DNA of 41,848 bases, from the NCBI GenBank assembly GCA_965368405.1, contig CBDUMS010000021.1, positions 1-41,848 of the forward strand. The letters are read 5' to 3'. The first letter of the stretch is position 1; every line of letters begins with the position of its first letter. A program made the position numbers and the translations under genes. This document shows, piece after piece, positions 1 through 8,654 of the stretch. The notes under the pieces were generated by a model that did not search any database, was not told the DNA's origin, and was given only the letters and a program-made list of their open reading frames with translations. This stretch comes from S012-113 sp965368405 (lineage in GTDB: Bacteria; Bacteroidota; Bacteroidia; Cytophagales; Cyclobacteriaceae).

Positions 1-420
1 CTTGTTCAAGATTTAAACCCAGCGCAATTAAAATGGAAGTATCGGCCAGACGGCTGGATGATAAAGCAGGTAGTTCATCATTGTGCCGATAGCCATATGA
101 ATGCCTACATCCGATTTAAGTTAGCCCTTACCGAAGACGCCCCGGTCATTCGTCCTTACTTCGAAGATAAATGGGCAGACCTTCCCGACTCAACCACTGA
201 TAATATGATCGATTCACTTTCGATCATTAAAGCAATTCATGGAAAATGGGCGCATTTGATTAGATCGATGTCATCAACAGACTTACATAGGATTTTTGTT
301 CATCCCGAACACGGCCAGTCATTCACATTATTCGAGTCTATAGGAAACTACGCTTGGCATTGCAATCATCATTTGGGTCATATAAAAAATGCCCTGGCCT
401 CAAAGGAAAAATTCAGTTAG
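1..420 (+). CDS. DinB/YfiT-type metal-dependent transferase, 5' end missing
   Basis: The reading frame is open from the first base, and the codons before the internal ATG at 58 already match the family (RPDGW just before it), so the true start lies upstream of the window. The visible 139 residues match the YfiT branch of the DinB superfamily (bacillithiol S-transferase or putative metal hydrolase). The metal-binding histidines are visible in HHCADSH near the beginning and in HCNHHLGH near the end. Family knowledge suggests a cytosolic four-helix-bundle, metal-dependent enzyme using a thiol cofactor; the substrate cannot be read from sequence. The gene ends in TAG, with a 122-nt gap before the porin gene. 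The partial nature and the family are well supported; the exact reaction is not. Confidence 0.85.
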   Translation, partial: LVQDLNPAQLKWKYRPDGWMIKQVVHHCADSHMNAYIRFKLALTEDAPVIRPYFEDKWADLPDSTTDNMIDSLSIIKAIHGKWAHLIRSMSSTDLHRIFVHPEHGQSFTLFESIGNYAWHCNHHLGHIKNALASKEKFS

Positions 421-542
421 CCTGCTGATGAGGTTCTTAATTCCTAGTTAACCAGAATGTCTTCATAACTATCTTAAATTAGCTGTTATCTGACCCCAGA
501 TATTAATAATATTGTACCAAGTTGAAACCCTAAGTAGAGAAG

Positions 543-1649
543 ATGATAAGACGAATTACTATTTTCTATATTGCCCTTATTGGATTATCCGCAAATCCCG
601 GATTCGCCCAATCTGAGTGGGCTGACAGCCCAACAATTACACTCGATGGATTCGTAGATGCGTTTTACGTTTATGATTTTAATAAGCCGCAGCAGAACTA
701 TCGGCAACAGTTTCTTTTTAACCATAATCGCCATAATGAGTTTAATATCAATCTGGCCCTACTACAATTAGGCGTTCAAAGTAGTAAATACAGGGCAAAC
801 CTTGGCATTCAAGCTGGAACTTACCCCAACGACAACTACGCCGCCGAGCAAGGTGTTCTAAAGAATATTTACGAAGCTTATGTTGGCATCTCGCTAAACA
901 AGAAGGACAATTTATGGCTAGATGTTGGAATATTTGGTTCTCATCTAGGGTTTGAGAGCCCTATTTCGATTGTAAATATGACATTGACACGATCTCTCGT
1001 TGCAGAAAGCTCTCCCTACTTTCTTTCGGGAGCTAAATTGAGTTATAGTCCAAATGAAAAATGGGATCTTGTGGCAATTGTAACAAATGGCTGGCAAAGA
1101 ATTGAGCGAGTTCAAGGCAACTCAATGCTCTCTTTCGGCACTCAAATAGTATTTAAGCCATCGGAAAGCCTTAGCTTTAACTGGAGTACTTTTATTGGCA
1201 CCGAAGATCCGGATGCAACTCGAAGAATGCGCTATTTCAGTAATCTCTTTGGACAATTTCAATTTAATAGTAGGGTTACCCTTTTAGCGGGCATTGACTA
1301 TGGCATGCAGCAAATTAGCAAAGGCAGTTCCACTTTTAACACCTGGGTTGCTCCCGTTGTTATTGGACAGTTCCTTATAAATGAACAATGGAAGACAGGG
1401 GTCCGTTTCGAATATTATGGCGACGAAGCGGGTGTTATCATTCCCACCGGAACTGCAAACGGGTTTAAAACTACAGGCTTATCAGCCAATATCGACTTTT
1501 GCCCGATACCGAATCTTGCCTGGCGTTCTGAAGTACGATGGTTTAACAGTAAGGATGACGTTTTCGAAAAAGATAATGGCTTCGTAAGTAGCAATTTCTT
1601 TATTGGAACATCACTGGCTTTACAGATTTCTACTATCCTGAGTGAATAA
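543..1649 (+). CDS. Outer-membrane beta-barrel porin, BBP2/OmpL-like
   Basis: This 368-residue protein begins with a signal peptide (hydrophobic run ending in GFAQ) and then shows alternating aromatic and polar residues typical of an outer-membrane barrel. The opening ITLDGFVDAFYVYDFNKP and the later phrases LWLDVGIFGSHLGFESP and NFFIGTSLALQ resemble the putative beta-barrel porin-2 family (BBP2, OmpL-like), which is common in Bacteroidota. The C-terminal strand ends the protein, as expected for barrel assembly. Its probable role is diffusion of small solutes across the outer membrane; the substrate is unknown. It is followed after 41 nt by a VOC-family gene on the same strand. An inverted repeat (AGTATTT at 1654-1660, AAATACT at 1671-1677) lies just after the stop but lacks a clear T-tract. 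Confidence 0.8.
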   Translation: MIRRITIFYIALIGLSANPGFAQSEWADSPTITLDGFVDAFYVYDFNKPQQNYRQQFLFNHNRHNEFNINLALLQLGVQSSKYRANLGIQAGTYPNDNYAAEQGVLKNIYEAYVGISLNKKDNLWLDVGIFGSHLGFESPISIVNMTLTRSLVAESSPYFLSGAKLSYSPNEKWDLVAIVTNGWQRIERVQGNSMLSFGTQIVFKPSESLSFNWSTFIGTEDPDATRRMRYFSNLFGQFQFNSRVTLLAGIDYGMQQISKGSSTFNTWVAPVVIGQFLINEQWKTGVRFEYYGDEAGVIIPTGTANGFKTTGLSANIDFCPIPNLAWRSEVRWFNSKDDVFEKDNGFVSSNFFIGTSLALQISTILSE

Positions 1650-1690
1650 GTACAGTATTTTAATATTAATAAATACTATTTAAGATAAGT

Positions 1691-2104
1691 ATGACTACAG
1701 ACCCTAAGAATCCTTTCGAAAACTCAGCGCTAACAACAATATTGGTGGTTTCCGACATGGAAAAATCAAAAAAATTCTACCTGGACATTCTGGGTGCGAA
1801 ACTAGAAAGAGAATACGGCGGCGATTCTGTTGTGCTTGAGTTTTTAGAGAGTTGGCTTCTCCTCGTAACCTCGGGAGGGCCAACGGAAGACAAACCAAAT
1901 ATAAGTTACAGTACGCCTGATCATCAGCACATGGTAGATCATAGCTTTACCATTAGAGTTGAAAATTGCCAGCACGCGTATCAATTACTTGTTGAGCGCG
2001 GTGCGAAGTTTTTAACGCCTCCCGTTACCAACGGTCAGGAAACTCGGTGCTTTTTTCGTGATCCTGATGGCCATTTATTTGAAATCAGCGAGTATAGGAG
2101 TTGA
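1691..2104 (+). CDS. VOC (glyoxalase/dioxygenase) superfamily protein
   Basis: The 137-residue product has the vicinal-oxygen-chelate fold signature: TTILVVSDMEKSKKFYLDIL at the N-terminus (the first beta-alpha motif), a central VVLEF strand, a second HSFTIRVENCQHAYQLL module, and the closing CFFRDPDGHLFEISEY with a metal-ligand-type glutamate. Two beta-alpha-beta-beta-beta modules in one small chain are typical of glyoxalase-like and antibiotic-resistance-like VOC proteins acting in the cytosol. The substrate cannot be assigned. The gene follows the porin and may be cotranscribed with it. An ORF on the opposite strand at 1704-1898 is a shadow. Confidence 0.85.
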   Translation: MTTDPKNPFENSALTTILVVSDMEKSKKFYLDILGAKLEREYGGDSVVLEFLESWLLLVTSGGPTEDKPNISYSTPDHQHMVDHSFTIRVENCQHAYQLLVERGAKFLTPPVTNGQETRCFFRDPDGHLFEISEYRS

Positions 2105-2258
2105 TTTATTTTCCCAAATCGGGAATTCGTTCCCTGGCTAGGAGATATAAAGTAAGCCAATAGGGCTAAATTGCGAATTATTGCTATTTTTAAATACTGG
2201 CACAGTTATTCTACTACTAGTTGTAAGAAAATGAGGTGTTCATTAAAGCAAACTAATC

Positions 2259-2693
2259 ATGAAATTCACAGAAATAATCGGAATCTTTAAAGCTAGTAAT
2301 AGTATAAGCAAGAGTCACATGAAAAATTTATTCGAAATGGCCATGGTCGATAGCCATTTTGATGATTCGGAATACGAATTATTACAAAAGCTTGCAAAAA
2401 AGCATAAGGTATCTGAAAAAGAGCTTAATGCAATTAAGGACGACCCTTCGAAGATTGAGTTTGAGCTCCCTTCAAATGCTGATGAGAAATTTGAGCAATT
2501 CTATGATCTGGTTCATATGATGACCATTGATGGCAATATGTTTAATGAAGAGCTAAACCTGTGTAAAATCTTCGCCAAAAAGTTCGGGTACAGTAACGAA
2601 AGCGAACTCGTAGATGTTGTTGCTCAGAATATTCAAAATAATCTTTCCTGGCAAGAGTCTAAAAAGCGCTTAGATATGTATAATGCGTTATAG
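2259..2693 (+). CDS. TerB-like tellurite-resistance-family domain protein
   Basis: The 144-residue, highly charged, all-helical protein carries a TerB-like pattern: LFEMAMVDSHFDDSEYELL in the first half and LVHMMTIDGNMFNEELNLC in the second. Each is a hydrophobic helix followed by an acidic loop (DSHFDDSE, DGNMFNEE), as in the duplicated TerB fold. There is no signal peptide or membrane segment, so it is probably cytosolic. TerB proteins are linked to tellurite and stress phenotypes, but solo copies are common in Bacteroidota and their role is unclear. No other ter genes are nearby, so a tellurite role should not be assumed. A 76-residue gene follows after 57 nt. Confidence 0.7.
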   Translation: MKFTEIIGIFKASNSISKSHMKNLFEMAMVDSHFDDSEYELLQKLAKKHKVSEKELNAIKDDPSKIEFELPSNADEKFEQFYDLVHMMTIDGNMFNEELNLCKIFAKKFGYSNESELVDVVAQNIQNNLSWQESKKRLDMYNAL

Positions 2694-2750
2694 CATAGGT
2701 CAGATTTAGCTTTAACGTCGCTCCTTAATTTCTAAATAAACAGAATTACT

Positions 2751-2981
2751 ATGATAAAATATAGCTGGAATTTTCACGGCAAAGATGGCAAGGGCACGGC
2801 CTCTCATCATAGAATTCATTTAGAAGGGTTTGCGGCCACCCATAATATCCCATTCAATCAATACAAAACAGGGCAGATAGACCTAAATGAGAACCATTCA
2901 GTATCCTTTATCGAGGTGCCTGAAACGTTAAGCCAGCTGATCGAGGACCTTCTAAAGCCACACGAGAAAGCCGCGAGCTAA
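2751..2981 (+). CDS. Hypothetical small protein (76 aa)
   Basis: I do not recognise this family. The product is a 76-residue soluble protein with no signal peptide or membrane segment. It is rich in histidine in its first half (SHHRIHLEGF, ATHNIPF) and ends with an amphipathic helix (LSQLIEDLLKPHEKAAS). It follows the TerB-like gene on the same strand and ends just before the bidirectional-looking hairpin that terminates the oppositely oriented katG. Codon use resembles its neighbours, which supports it being a real gene, but no function can be assigned. Confidence 0.55.
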   Translation: MIKYSWNFHGKDGKGTASHHRIHLEGFAATHNIPFNQYKTGQIDLNENHSVSFIEVPETLSQLIEDLLKPHEKAAS

Positions 2982-2992
2982 CACTAAATAGA

Positions 2993-3025
2993 CAAAAAAA
3001 AGAGCCGGCATCCTCTGCCAGCTCT
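2993..3025 (-). terminator. Rho-independent terminator of katG
   Basis: The arms AGAGCCGGC (3001-3009) and GCCAGCTCT (3017-3025) form a 9-bp stem with one G-U pair and a 7-nt loop. On the minus strand the stem is followed by a run of T (A-run 2994-3000 on the plus strand), the layout of an intrinsic terminator 24 nt after the katG stop. It may also block transcription arriving from the plus-strand gene on the other side. Confidence 0.85.
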
Positions 3026-3048
3026 TCTCAAATTGCATATGCTTCTGT

Positions 3049-5316
3049 TTATTGATACACTATATCAAATCGATCGAGCATCATAATTTTGTCCCAAGCC
3101 GCAACAAAGTCGTTAACGAATTTTTCGCTCGCATCATCACTGGCATAAACTTCCGCTAGCGCTCTTAATTCAGAATTTGACCCAAAGATCAAGTCTGCAC
3201 GAGTTGCGGTATACTTTGCAGTACCGGTACTTCTGTCGGTTCCTACAAATTCTTCTTTTGCATCCGAAATAGCCTTCCACTCCGTGCTCATATCAAGCAA
3301 GTTCACAAAGAATGTATTGCTAAGCGAGTTGGTTTCTTCAGAAAAGATTCCATGTTTTGAGCCATCGAAGTTCGCTCCCATGGAACGCATCCCTCCAATT
3401 AAAACCGTCATTTCTGGAGCCGTTAAGGTTAGTAACTGCGCCTTGTCAATGAGCAACTCTTCCGTTGAGATTGTGTACTGAGTTTTTAAATAATTTCTAA
3501 AACCATCAGCCATTGGCTCAAGTAATGCAAACGACTCAACATCGGTTTGCTCTTGCGTTGCATCGGTACGGCCAGGGGTAAAAGGCACCCTAATAGCATG
3601 ACCAGCATTCGCTGCCGCTTTTTCTACACCCGCAGCACCAGCTAATACGATTAAGTCAGCCATCGACACCTGCTTACTAGACGATTTAGCGTTGAAATCT
3701 TCCTGAATTTGCTCCAGAGCACTTAACACTTTCGATAATTGAGCCGGATTATTCACTTCCCAATCCTTCTGCGGGGCTAAACGTATTCTGGCTCCATTAG
3801 CTCCACCTCGCCTATCCGAAATTCGATAAGTAGAAGCTGAAGCCCAGGCTGTAGATACCATTTCACTAATAGACAAATCAGTACTTAAGATACTTGCTTT
3901 AAGGCTTGCAATATCCCGGTCATTAATTAGCTCATAATCTACCGCTGGCAATGGATCTTGCCAGATAAGATCTTCCGTTGGTGCTTCTGGTCCTAAATAG
4001 GTAGACCTTGGTCCCATATCACGATGGGTTAGCTTAAACCACGCACGTGCAAAGGCATCGTTAAACTTCTCTGGGTTTTCGTAGAAATCTCTAGATATCT
4101 TCTCGTAGGCAGGATCAAACCTTAAAGATAAATCGGTGGTAAGCATTGTAGGCTTATGTAGCTTTTCAGAATCAAATGCATCAGGCACCATCATCTTCGG
4201 ATCTACAGCCTCCCATTGATGGGCACCAGCAGGACTTTTCGTTAACTCCCACTCGTTCTCGAATAGGTTGAAAAAGAATAGATGGCTCCACTGCGCCGGT
4301 GTAGAAGTCCATATTACCTCTAAACCCGAAGTTATAGCGTCTGCGCCTTTCCCTGATTTATACGTACTCTTCCAGCCAAATCCTTGCTCCTCTATAGGTG
4401 CCGCTTCTGGCTCAGGGCCAACATTCGATGCTGGTCCAGCTCCGTGTGTTTTACCTAGCGTATGACCTCCAGCGATGAGTGCTACTGTTTCTTCATCGTT
4501 CATCCCCATTCTACCAAATGTTTCGCGAATATCCTTCGCAGCAAGTACTGGATCGGGGTTACCATTAGGTCCTTCCGGATTAACATAGATTAAACCCATC
4601 TGTACTGCAGCTAATGGATTCTCAAGTTCACGGTCGCCAGAATAACGTTCATCGGCTAACCATTTCTGCTCCATCCCCCAATATACATCGAGTGCAGGTT
4701 CCCAAACATCTTCTCGGCCACCGGCAAAACCATAAGTTTCAAAACCCATAGACTCTAAGGCAACATTACCAGTTAAGATCATTAAGTCTGCCCAGGAAAT
4801 TTTATTTCCATACTTCTGCTTGATTGGCCAAAGTAACCGTCGCGCTTTATCTAAATTGGCATTATCGGGCCAGCTATTTAGTGGTGCAAATCGCTGCTGA
4901 CCAGACCTTGAACCACCACGACCATCTCCGGTTCGGTATGTACCGGCACTATGCCATGCCATTCGAATGAATAGACCACCGTAATTACCATAATCGGCAG
5001 GCCACCAATCTTGTGAATCTGTTAATACGTTTTTGATATCTGCTTTTAACGCATCATAATCAAGAGTCTTAAACTCTTCGATATAATCGAAATCTTCACC
5101 CATTGGGTCAGACTTTGCAGAGTTTTGCCTTAAAATAGTTAGGTTTAACTGATTTGGCCACCAATCGCTGTTACTGGTTGCCCTTAAATTCGATAGGCTT
5201 TTCACCGTGGCTCCCGATTGACCATCGGCGTACTCCTCTTCTCCGCTTGTCTGATTACAAGCCGGAATAAGTGCACTACTAGCCAAAACCAGAAGAAATA
5301 GAAATACTTTTTTCAT
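3049..5316 (-). CDS. katG: Catalase-peroxidase with lipoprotein-type signal peptide
   Basis: This 755-residue haem enzyme removes hydrogen peroxide by catalase and peroxidase activities. Distal-site residues Arg118, Trp121 and His122 sit in RMAWHSAGTYR. Tyr244 (GLIYVNPEGP) and Met270 (GRMGMNDEE) complete the Trp-Tyr-Met adduct typical of KatG, and proximal His285 lies in AGGHTLGKTHG. The length includes the usual degenerate C-terminal haem-less duplicate. Unlike most KatG it starts with a signal peptide and lipobox-like IPAC (Cys20), followed by an acidic GEEE stretch, so I infer an exported lipoprotein in the periplasm or on the outer membrane. Secreted KatG forms such as KatP are known. It is monocistronic, with its own terminator and a candidate operator and -7 box upstream. 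Confidence 0.95.
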   Translation of the reverse strand: MKKVFLFLLVLASSALIPACNQTSGEEEYADGQSGATVKSLSNLRATSNSDWWPNQLNLTILRQNSAKSDPMGEDFDYIEEFKTLDYDALKADIKNVLTDSQDWWPADYGNYGGLFIRMAWHSAGTYRTGDGRGGSRSGQQRFAPLNSWPDNANLDKARRLLWPIKQKYGNKISWADLMILTGNVALESMGFETYGFAGGREDVWEPALDVYWGMEQKWLADERYSGDRELENPLAAVQMGLIYVNPEGPNGNPDPVLAAKDIRETFGRMGMNDEETVALIAGGHTLGKTHGAGPASNVGPEPEAAPIEEQGFGWKSTYKSGKGADAITSGLEVIWTSTPAQWSHLFFFNLFENEWELTKSPAGAHQWEAVDPKMMVPDAFDSEKLHKPTMLTTDLSLRFDPAYEKISRDFYENPEKFNDAFARAWFKLTHRDMGPRSTYLGPEAPTEDLIWQDPLPAVDYELINDRDIASLKASILSTDLSISEMVSTAWASASTYRISDRRGGANGARIRLAPQKDWEVNNPAQLSKVLSALEQIQEDFNAKSSSKQVSMADLIVLAGAAGVEKAAANAGHAIRVPFTPGRTDATQEQTDVESFALLEPMADGFRNYLKTQYTISTEELLIDKAQLLTLTAPEMTVLIGGMRSMGANFDGSKHGIFSEETNSLSNTFFVNLLDMSTEWKAISDAKEEFVGTDRSTGTAKYTATRADLIFGSNSELRALAEVYASDDASEKFVNDFVAAWDKIMMLDRFDIVYQ

Positions 5317-5353
5317 TTTTTATAAGTTTAGTTTTGAATCTATTGAAGTAACA

Positions 5354-5361
5354 TAAAGATA
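5354..5361 (-). promoter_or_regulatory. Candidate -7 box of katG
   Basis: On the minus strand this reads TATCTTTA, one mismatch from the Bacteroidota -7 consensus TAnnTTTG. It ends 37 nt before the katG start codon. No well-spaced -33 TTG is seen (a TTG lies only 13 nt upstream). Confidence 0.4.
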
Positions 5362-5401
5362 AAAAATCTAACCCCAAGTATTTTATAATTCAAATTGATT
5401 T

Positions 5402-5421
5402 AATCTATGCTATTATAGATT
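5402..5421. promoter_or_regulatory. Inverted repeat upstream of katG, possible operator
   Basis: The arms AATCTAT (5402-5408) and ATAGATT (5415-5421) form a perfect 7-bp inverted repeat with a 6-nt spacer, about 40 nt upstream of the candidate katG -7 box. The CTAT/ATAG half-sites recall OxyR-type sites, but the spacing of a full OxyR site is not present. The assignment as a peroxide-response operator is inference. Confidence 0.35.
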
Positions 5422-5492
5422 TTGTCAATAACTCTAAGAATAATTTATAATGAATAGTCCTAGCGTCGAATTCATCCTAACTACCCTTAGCC

Positions 5493-5526
5493 TTGTTTTA
5501 AATTATTTGGTAATCAGTTAACTTTA
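5493..5526 (+). promoter_or_regulatory. Candidate promoter of the small lipoprotein gene
   Basis: TTG at 5493-5495 is followed after 23 nt by TAACTTTA at 5519-5526, a one-mismatch -7 box that ends 5 nt before the ATG at 5532. Confidence 0.4.
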
Positions 5527-5531
5527 AAGGG

Positions 5532-5903
5532 ATGAGAAGTCTTATACTTTTTGCAATATGTACAGCCAGCTGTTTGGCCTGTTCGCATAATAGCCCTTCG
5601 GGCGAGGAGAGCAATCTTGAAAGTGAAATCGCCTTCGATCCAGAGAAATGGCGCATTAAAAAAGGAGAAGATTATCCGCATCGGGCGCTAATGCTGAACA
5701 GTATTGTTTATAATGATACAATCCGCAGCTTAACCAAAGGGCAGCTCATTGAGGTGCTTGGTGAGCCCGATCGCGAGCAAGACGACCATCTTTATTATAC
5801 CATAGACCAAGATAGAATAGGATTATGGCCGCTCCACACTACAACGATGGTTGTTAAGCTATTTGGCCCAAATAGAATCGAGTGGATTAAAATTCATGAG
5901 TAA
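5532..5903 (+). CDS. Small lipoprotein of unknown function
   Basis: The 123-residue product starts with a short signal sequence containing cysteines at 14 and 17 (TASCLAC), one of which is probably the lipidated residue, although neither is a strict lipobox. The mature part contains LTKGQLIEVLGEPDREQDD, a phrase resembling the BamE/SmpA type of small outer-membrane lipoprotein (a helix leading to LGxPD), then two short beta strands ending in VVKLFGPNRIEWIKI. It is too divergent for me to name. It is flanked by divergently transcribed katG and the S9 peptidase gene, with 138 nt before the latter, so it may be transcribed alone. Confidence 0.6.
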   Translation: MRSLILFAICTASCLACSHNSPSGEESNLESEIAFDPEKWRIKKGEDYPHRALMLNSIVYNDTIRSLTKGQLIEVLGEPDREQDDHLYYTIDQDRIGLWPLHTTTMVVKLFGPNRIEWIKIHE

Positions 5904-6041
5904 GTTAATGTATTGATTCACCCTAGTGACAACTATAGGTTCGAGAATTGGATCAAATTAAGCTAAGCACCATCCTCTTCGTATAAATCCGCACATTATA
6001 TTGTTTCCTTTTTCGTATTTTTCAACACTAACACAGAAAAC

Positions 6042-8264
6042 ATGAAAAAGCCAATCCTCTACCTCCTACTAAGTTTCCTTATTTCAACTGTCTGCATAGG
6101 TCAACAAACTCCGTTTACTGTTGAAGACATCATCAATGTTAAAGCCTTAAATGCTCAAACATTGAGTCCAGATGGAAGTTGGCTTGCAGGAATAACACGT
6201 GATGGTTCAGCTCGTTTTGACACTGATCATTTCAGGTTTAGAGATCCGAGCTATCTTAATTTAAGAGCAGGAATGCCAGTAGTTATCAACACCCAAACTG
6301 GCGAACAAATATCCCTTTTCAGCGGAGAAGCACAAATCACCGCATTAACCTGGTCAGAATCCGGTAAGCGACTGTATTTCTTTGAGCAAAAGGGGAATAA
6401 ATTGGTATTAGCCTATTTCGATATGGAGAATAAGAAACTGAGATACCCAAAAGTGAAAGATGAGCGCTTGCTTACAGATAATATTGGTATCACGATCATG
6501 GCGGATGATGAAACGGTAATTCTTGGGGTTCGCAAAACCGGTTGGATGGCAAAGGCAATGGCTGAGTACAAAGAGGCGACTGAAGGTCCTATTGTGGTAT
6601 ACGATGGTAACAAAGACTTGCTCAAATGGGATCAAATTGGTGTAACAAGCGATTATGTTGAAGTTATTTCTATTAATACAAAATCCGGTCAAGTTAAGGA
6701 TCTATTGACAGAGTCTGCTTATAGTGATATTCGAGTTAGTGAAGACAATCACTACCTAAGCTTTGACGAAGCAATAAAGACGAAGACTTCCTACAAACGC
6801 AATGATGGTGTTGAATACCAAGTAAGCTTTCTTGATTTAACAAGTAGTGATTCTGCCACAGTGATCTATGAAAAAACGGACAAACGAAGAAGGTACTATT
6901 GGGATGATAGCAAAACGCAATATGCCTGGATCGACTCCGGGCAAGTGTATTTGCACAGTATAACAGCAATGGATACGATCCCATTAAGCTTAACCAAAGA
7001 CAAAGCCTTCGACGACGAAGAAAAGAAGAAGGCCGTAAAGTTTAGTATTGAAAGATGGCACCCTCAAGGCGACAGAATACTCCTGACCTCTGAAAAAGGT
7101 TGGTGGACCATTAACACAGATGGAAGTGACTTAAAGATGATTTACGAGCTACCTGAAAAGAAGGAAAGGAAAAAGGCCCCTTCCAGATCTGTCGTTAAAT
7201 GGTCTGAAGATGGTAATTATCTTTATACCTCCTATTCGGAGAAAGATAAATGGAATAGAGGCATTCAAAAGTACGATATCACCTCTGGTGAATTCGAAGA
7301 CTTAATGGTTAGTAGTAACCTATACAGCGGCTGGCGGTTTGCTGAAGATTCAGATGTGGTGATTTATTCTTTATCTGATGGCGACAAACCCAATAACCTG
7401 TATGTAAATAACTTAAGTTTTGATTCAGAAAAGCAACTAACCGATTTGAATCCTTGGGTAGCGAATAAAAAATGGACGAGATCGGAATTGATTAGCTATC
7501 GTGATGTAGACGGCGCGGAATTGAAAGGGATTCTTTATTATCCTGTAGATTATGATGACTCTAAAACCTACCCACTCGTTGTAGAGGTGTATGAGACCTT
7601 TTTTAATAACGGCTACCGTTCCTCGATGAATTTGATAGCCAATCAAGGGTATTTTGGTTTGCGCCCTTCGGTTGACCTTGAACAAGGGTACCCGGGAGAG
7701 GCTTGGGTGAAAGGGGTTACGAGTGCTATTAATAAATTAGTGGAAGAAGGCAAAGTGGATAATGAAAAGGTGGGCATCCATGGCACAAGCTATGGTGGCT
7801 ACGCTGCTTCGTTGCTCATTACACAAACCGATCGTTTTGCCGCGGCCATTAATATTTCCGGCAAAGTAAATATTATTAGCTTTTTAGGAGATAGTCCTAA
7901 GATTGGCACTAGAAACTATGCTGCAGCGGAGGTAGGACAAGATAGAATTGGTGGCTCATTTTGGGATGAACCTCTAAAATACTTTCAGACCACGGCAGTC
8001 CTCTATGCGGATCGGATTAAAACTCCTCATTTATTATTAACGGGCGAAGGAGACTGGAATGTTCCGGGTACCAATACGCGTGAACTATACTATGCGATGC
8101 GCAGATTGGGTAAAGATGTAACCTGGGTGAACTATATGAAAGGTGGGCACGGAGCAGGCTGGTCTAGTGTGGAAAGCGATTATTACGATCAATGGCAGCG
8201 CATGTTGGAGTTTTATGATAAATACTTCTTCCCTAAAGAGAAAGAGGAAGCCGCAGAAGACTAA
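6042..8264 (+). CDS. S9 family (prolyl oligopeptidase-type) serine peptidase
   Basis: The 740-residue protein has an N-terminal signal peptide (hydrophobic run ending CIGQQ), a long region of beta-propeller-like repeats (residues about 25-480; PDGSWLAG, WSESGKRLYFF, WSEDGNYLYTS) and a C-terminal alpha/beta-hydrolase domain. The catalytic triad can be placed: Ser583 in GTSYGGYAAS, Asp671 in GEGDWNVP and His703 in KGGHGAGW. This is the layout of periplasmic S9 peptidases, which cleave short peptides, often after proline or as dipeptidyl peptidases. It is probably involved in peptide scavenging. The gene stands alone. No T-tailed hairpin is obvious after its stop. Confidence 0.92.
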   Translation: MKKPILYLLLSFLISTVCIGQQTPFTVEDIINVKALNAQTLSPDGSWLAGITRDGSARFDTDHFRFRDPSYLNLRAGMPVVINTQTGEQISLFSGEAQITALTWSESGKRLYFFEQKGNKLVLAYFDMENKKLRYPKVKDERLLTDNIGITIMADDETVILGVRKTGWMAKAMAEYKEATEGPIVVYDGNKDLLKWDQIGVTSDYVEVISINTKSGQVKDLLTESAYSDIRVSEDNHYLSFDEAIKTKTSYKRNDGVEYQVSFLDLTSSDSATVIYEKTDKRRRYYWDDSKTQYAWIDSGQVYLHSITAMDTIPLSLTKDKAFDDEEKKKAVKFSIERWHPQGDRILLTSEKGWWTINTDGSDLKMIYELPEKKERKKAPSRSVVKWSEDGNYLYTSYSEKDKWNRGIQKYDITSGEFEDLMVSSNLYSGWRFAEDSDVVIYSLSDGDKPNNLYVNNLSFDSEKQLTDLNPWVANKKWTRSELISYRDVDGAELKGILYYPVDYDDSKTYPLVVEVYETFFNNGYRSSMNLIANQGYFGLRPSVDLEQGYPGEAWVKGVTSAINKLVEEGKVDNEKVGIHGTSYGGYAASLLITQTDRFAAAINISGKVNIISFLGDSPKIGTRNYAAAEVGQDRIGGSFWDEPLKYFQTTAVLYADRIKTPHLLLTGEGDWNVPGTNTRELYYAMRRLGKDVTWVNYMKGGHGAGWSSVESDYYDQWQRMLEFYDKYFFPKEKEEAAED

Positions 8265-8360
8265 ATACAAGAATCGCTAAACTTGAGCAATATACGGATA
8301 AGCGAATAGACAACTACATAAAACGGATGCAGCCTGTCGCGCAGGTGCGATCGTAGTCTT

Positions 8361-8603
8361 CTATATCAACCTTCTATTTCTGAATACAATCCCAGAACCA
8401 GACTTTAAGTATTTTTCAAATTCAAAAGCCTTGTATTTGTCAGTGAAAATGATTATCACTTCAACAGATACTGGCAACCTAGACTTGGCATAATGTACCT
8501 CACATCATCTATGTTGTACAAGTCTTTTTTCAAGATTTGAAGTGCAGCCGGTACAATAGGAGTTATCGGAACATTTAAGGATATAAACAGTCCTTTGTCC
8601 CAC
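8361..8603 (-). pseudogene. Decayed GIY-YIG nuclease gene (second copy)
   Basis: Read on the minus strand from a possible GTG at 8603, the frame gives TVYILKCSDNSYCTGCTSNL, then QHR, then an in-frame TGA at 8505-8507, then EVHYAKSRLPVSVE and EFEKYLKSGSGIVFRNRRLI, ending TAG at 8361. It matches the intact copy at 8895-9140 along its whole length without a length change, and about two thirds of residues are identical by eye. The internal stop, loss of the ATG, and a YYTG to YCTG change in the second signature motif mark it as inactive. It lies downstream of the left 201-bp repeat exactly as the intact gene lies downstream of the right one. Confidence 0.85.
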
Positions 8604-8654
8604 AAAATAAATGTACAAACCATTGTGAATTGTATTCGCCGAAGCTCGAGTATA

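Noticed and set aside
1654..1677. Inverted repeat AGTATTT/AAATACT after the porin gene
   Set aside because: It is AT-rich, without a T-tract or clear position relative to a promoter; chance is likely.
2259..2693. Tellurite resistance locus
   Set aside because: Only a single TerB-like gene is present; no terC, terD or terZ-like genes are in the window.
8265..8360. Further tmRNA-end copy or gene after the S9 peptidase
   Set aside because: I see only a weak CCTG/CAGG stem and no match to the tmRNA end or a GIY-YIG gene.
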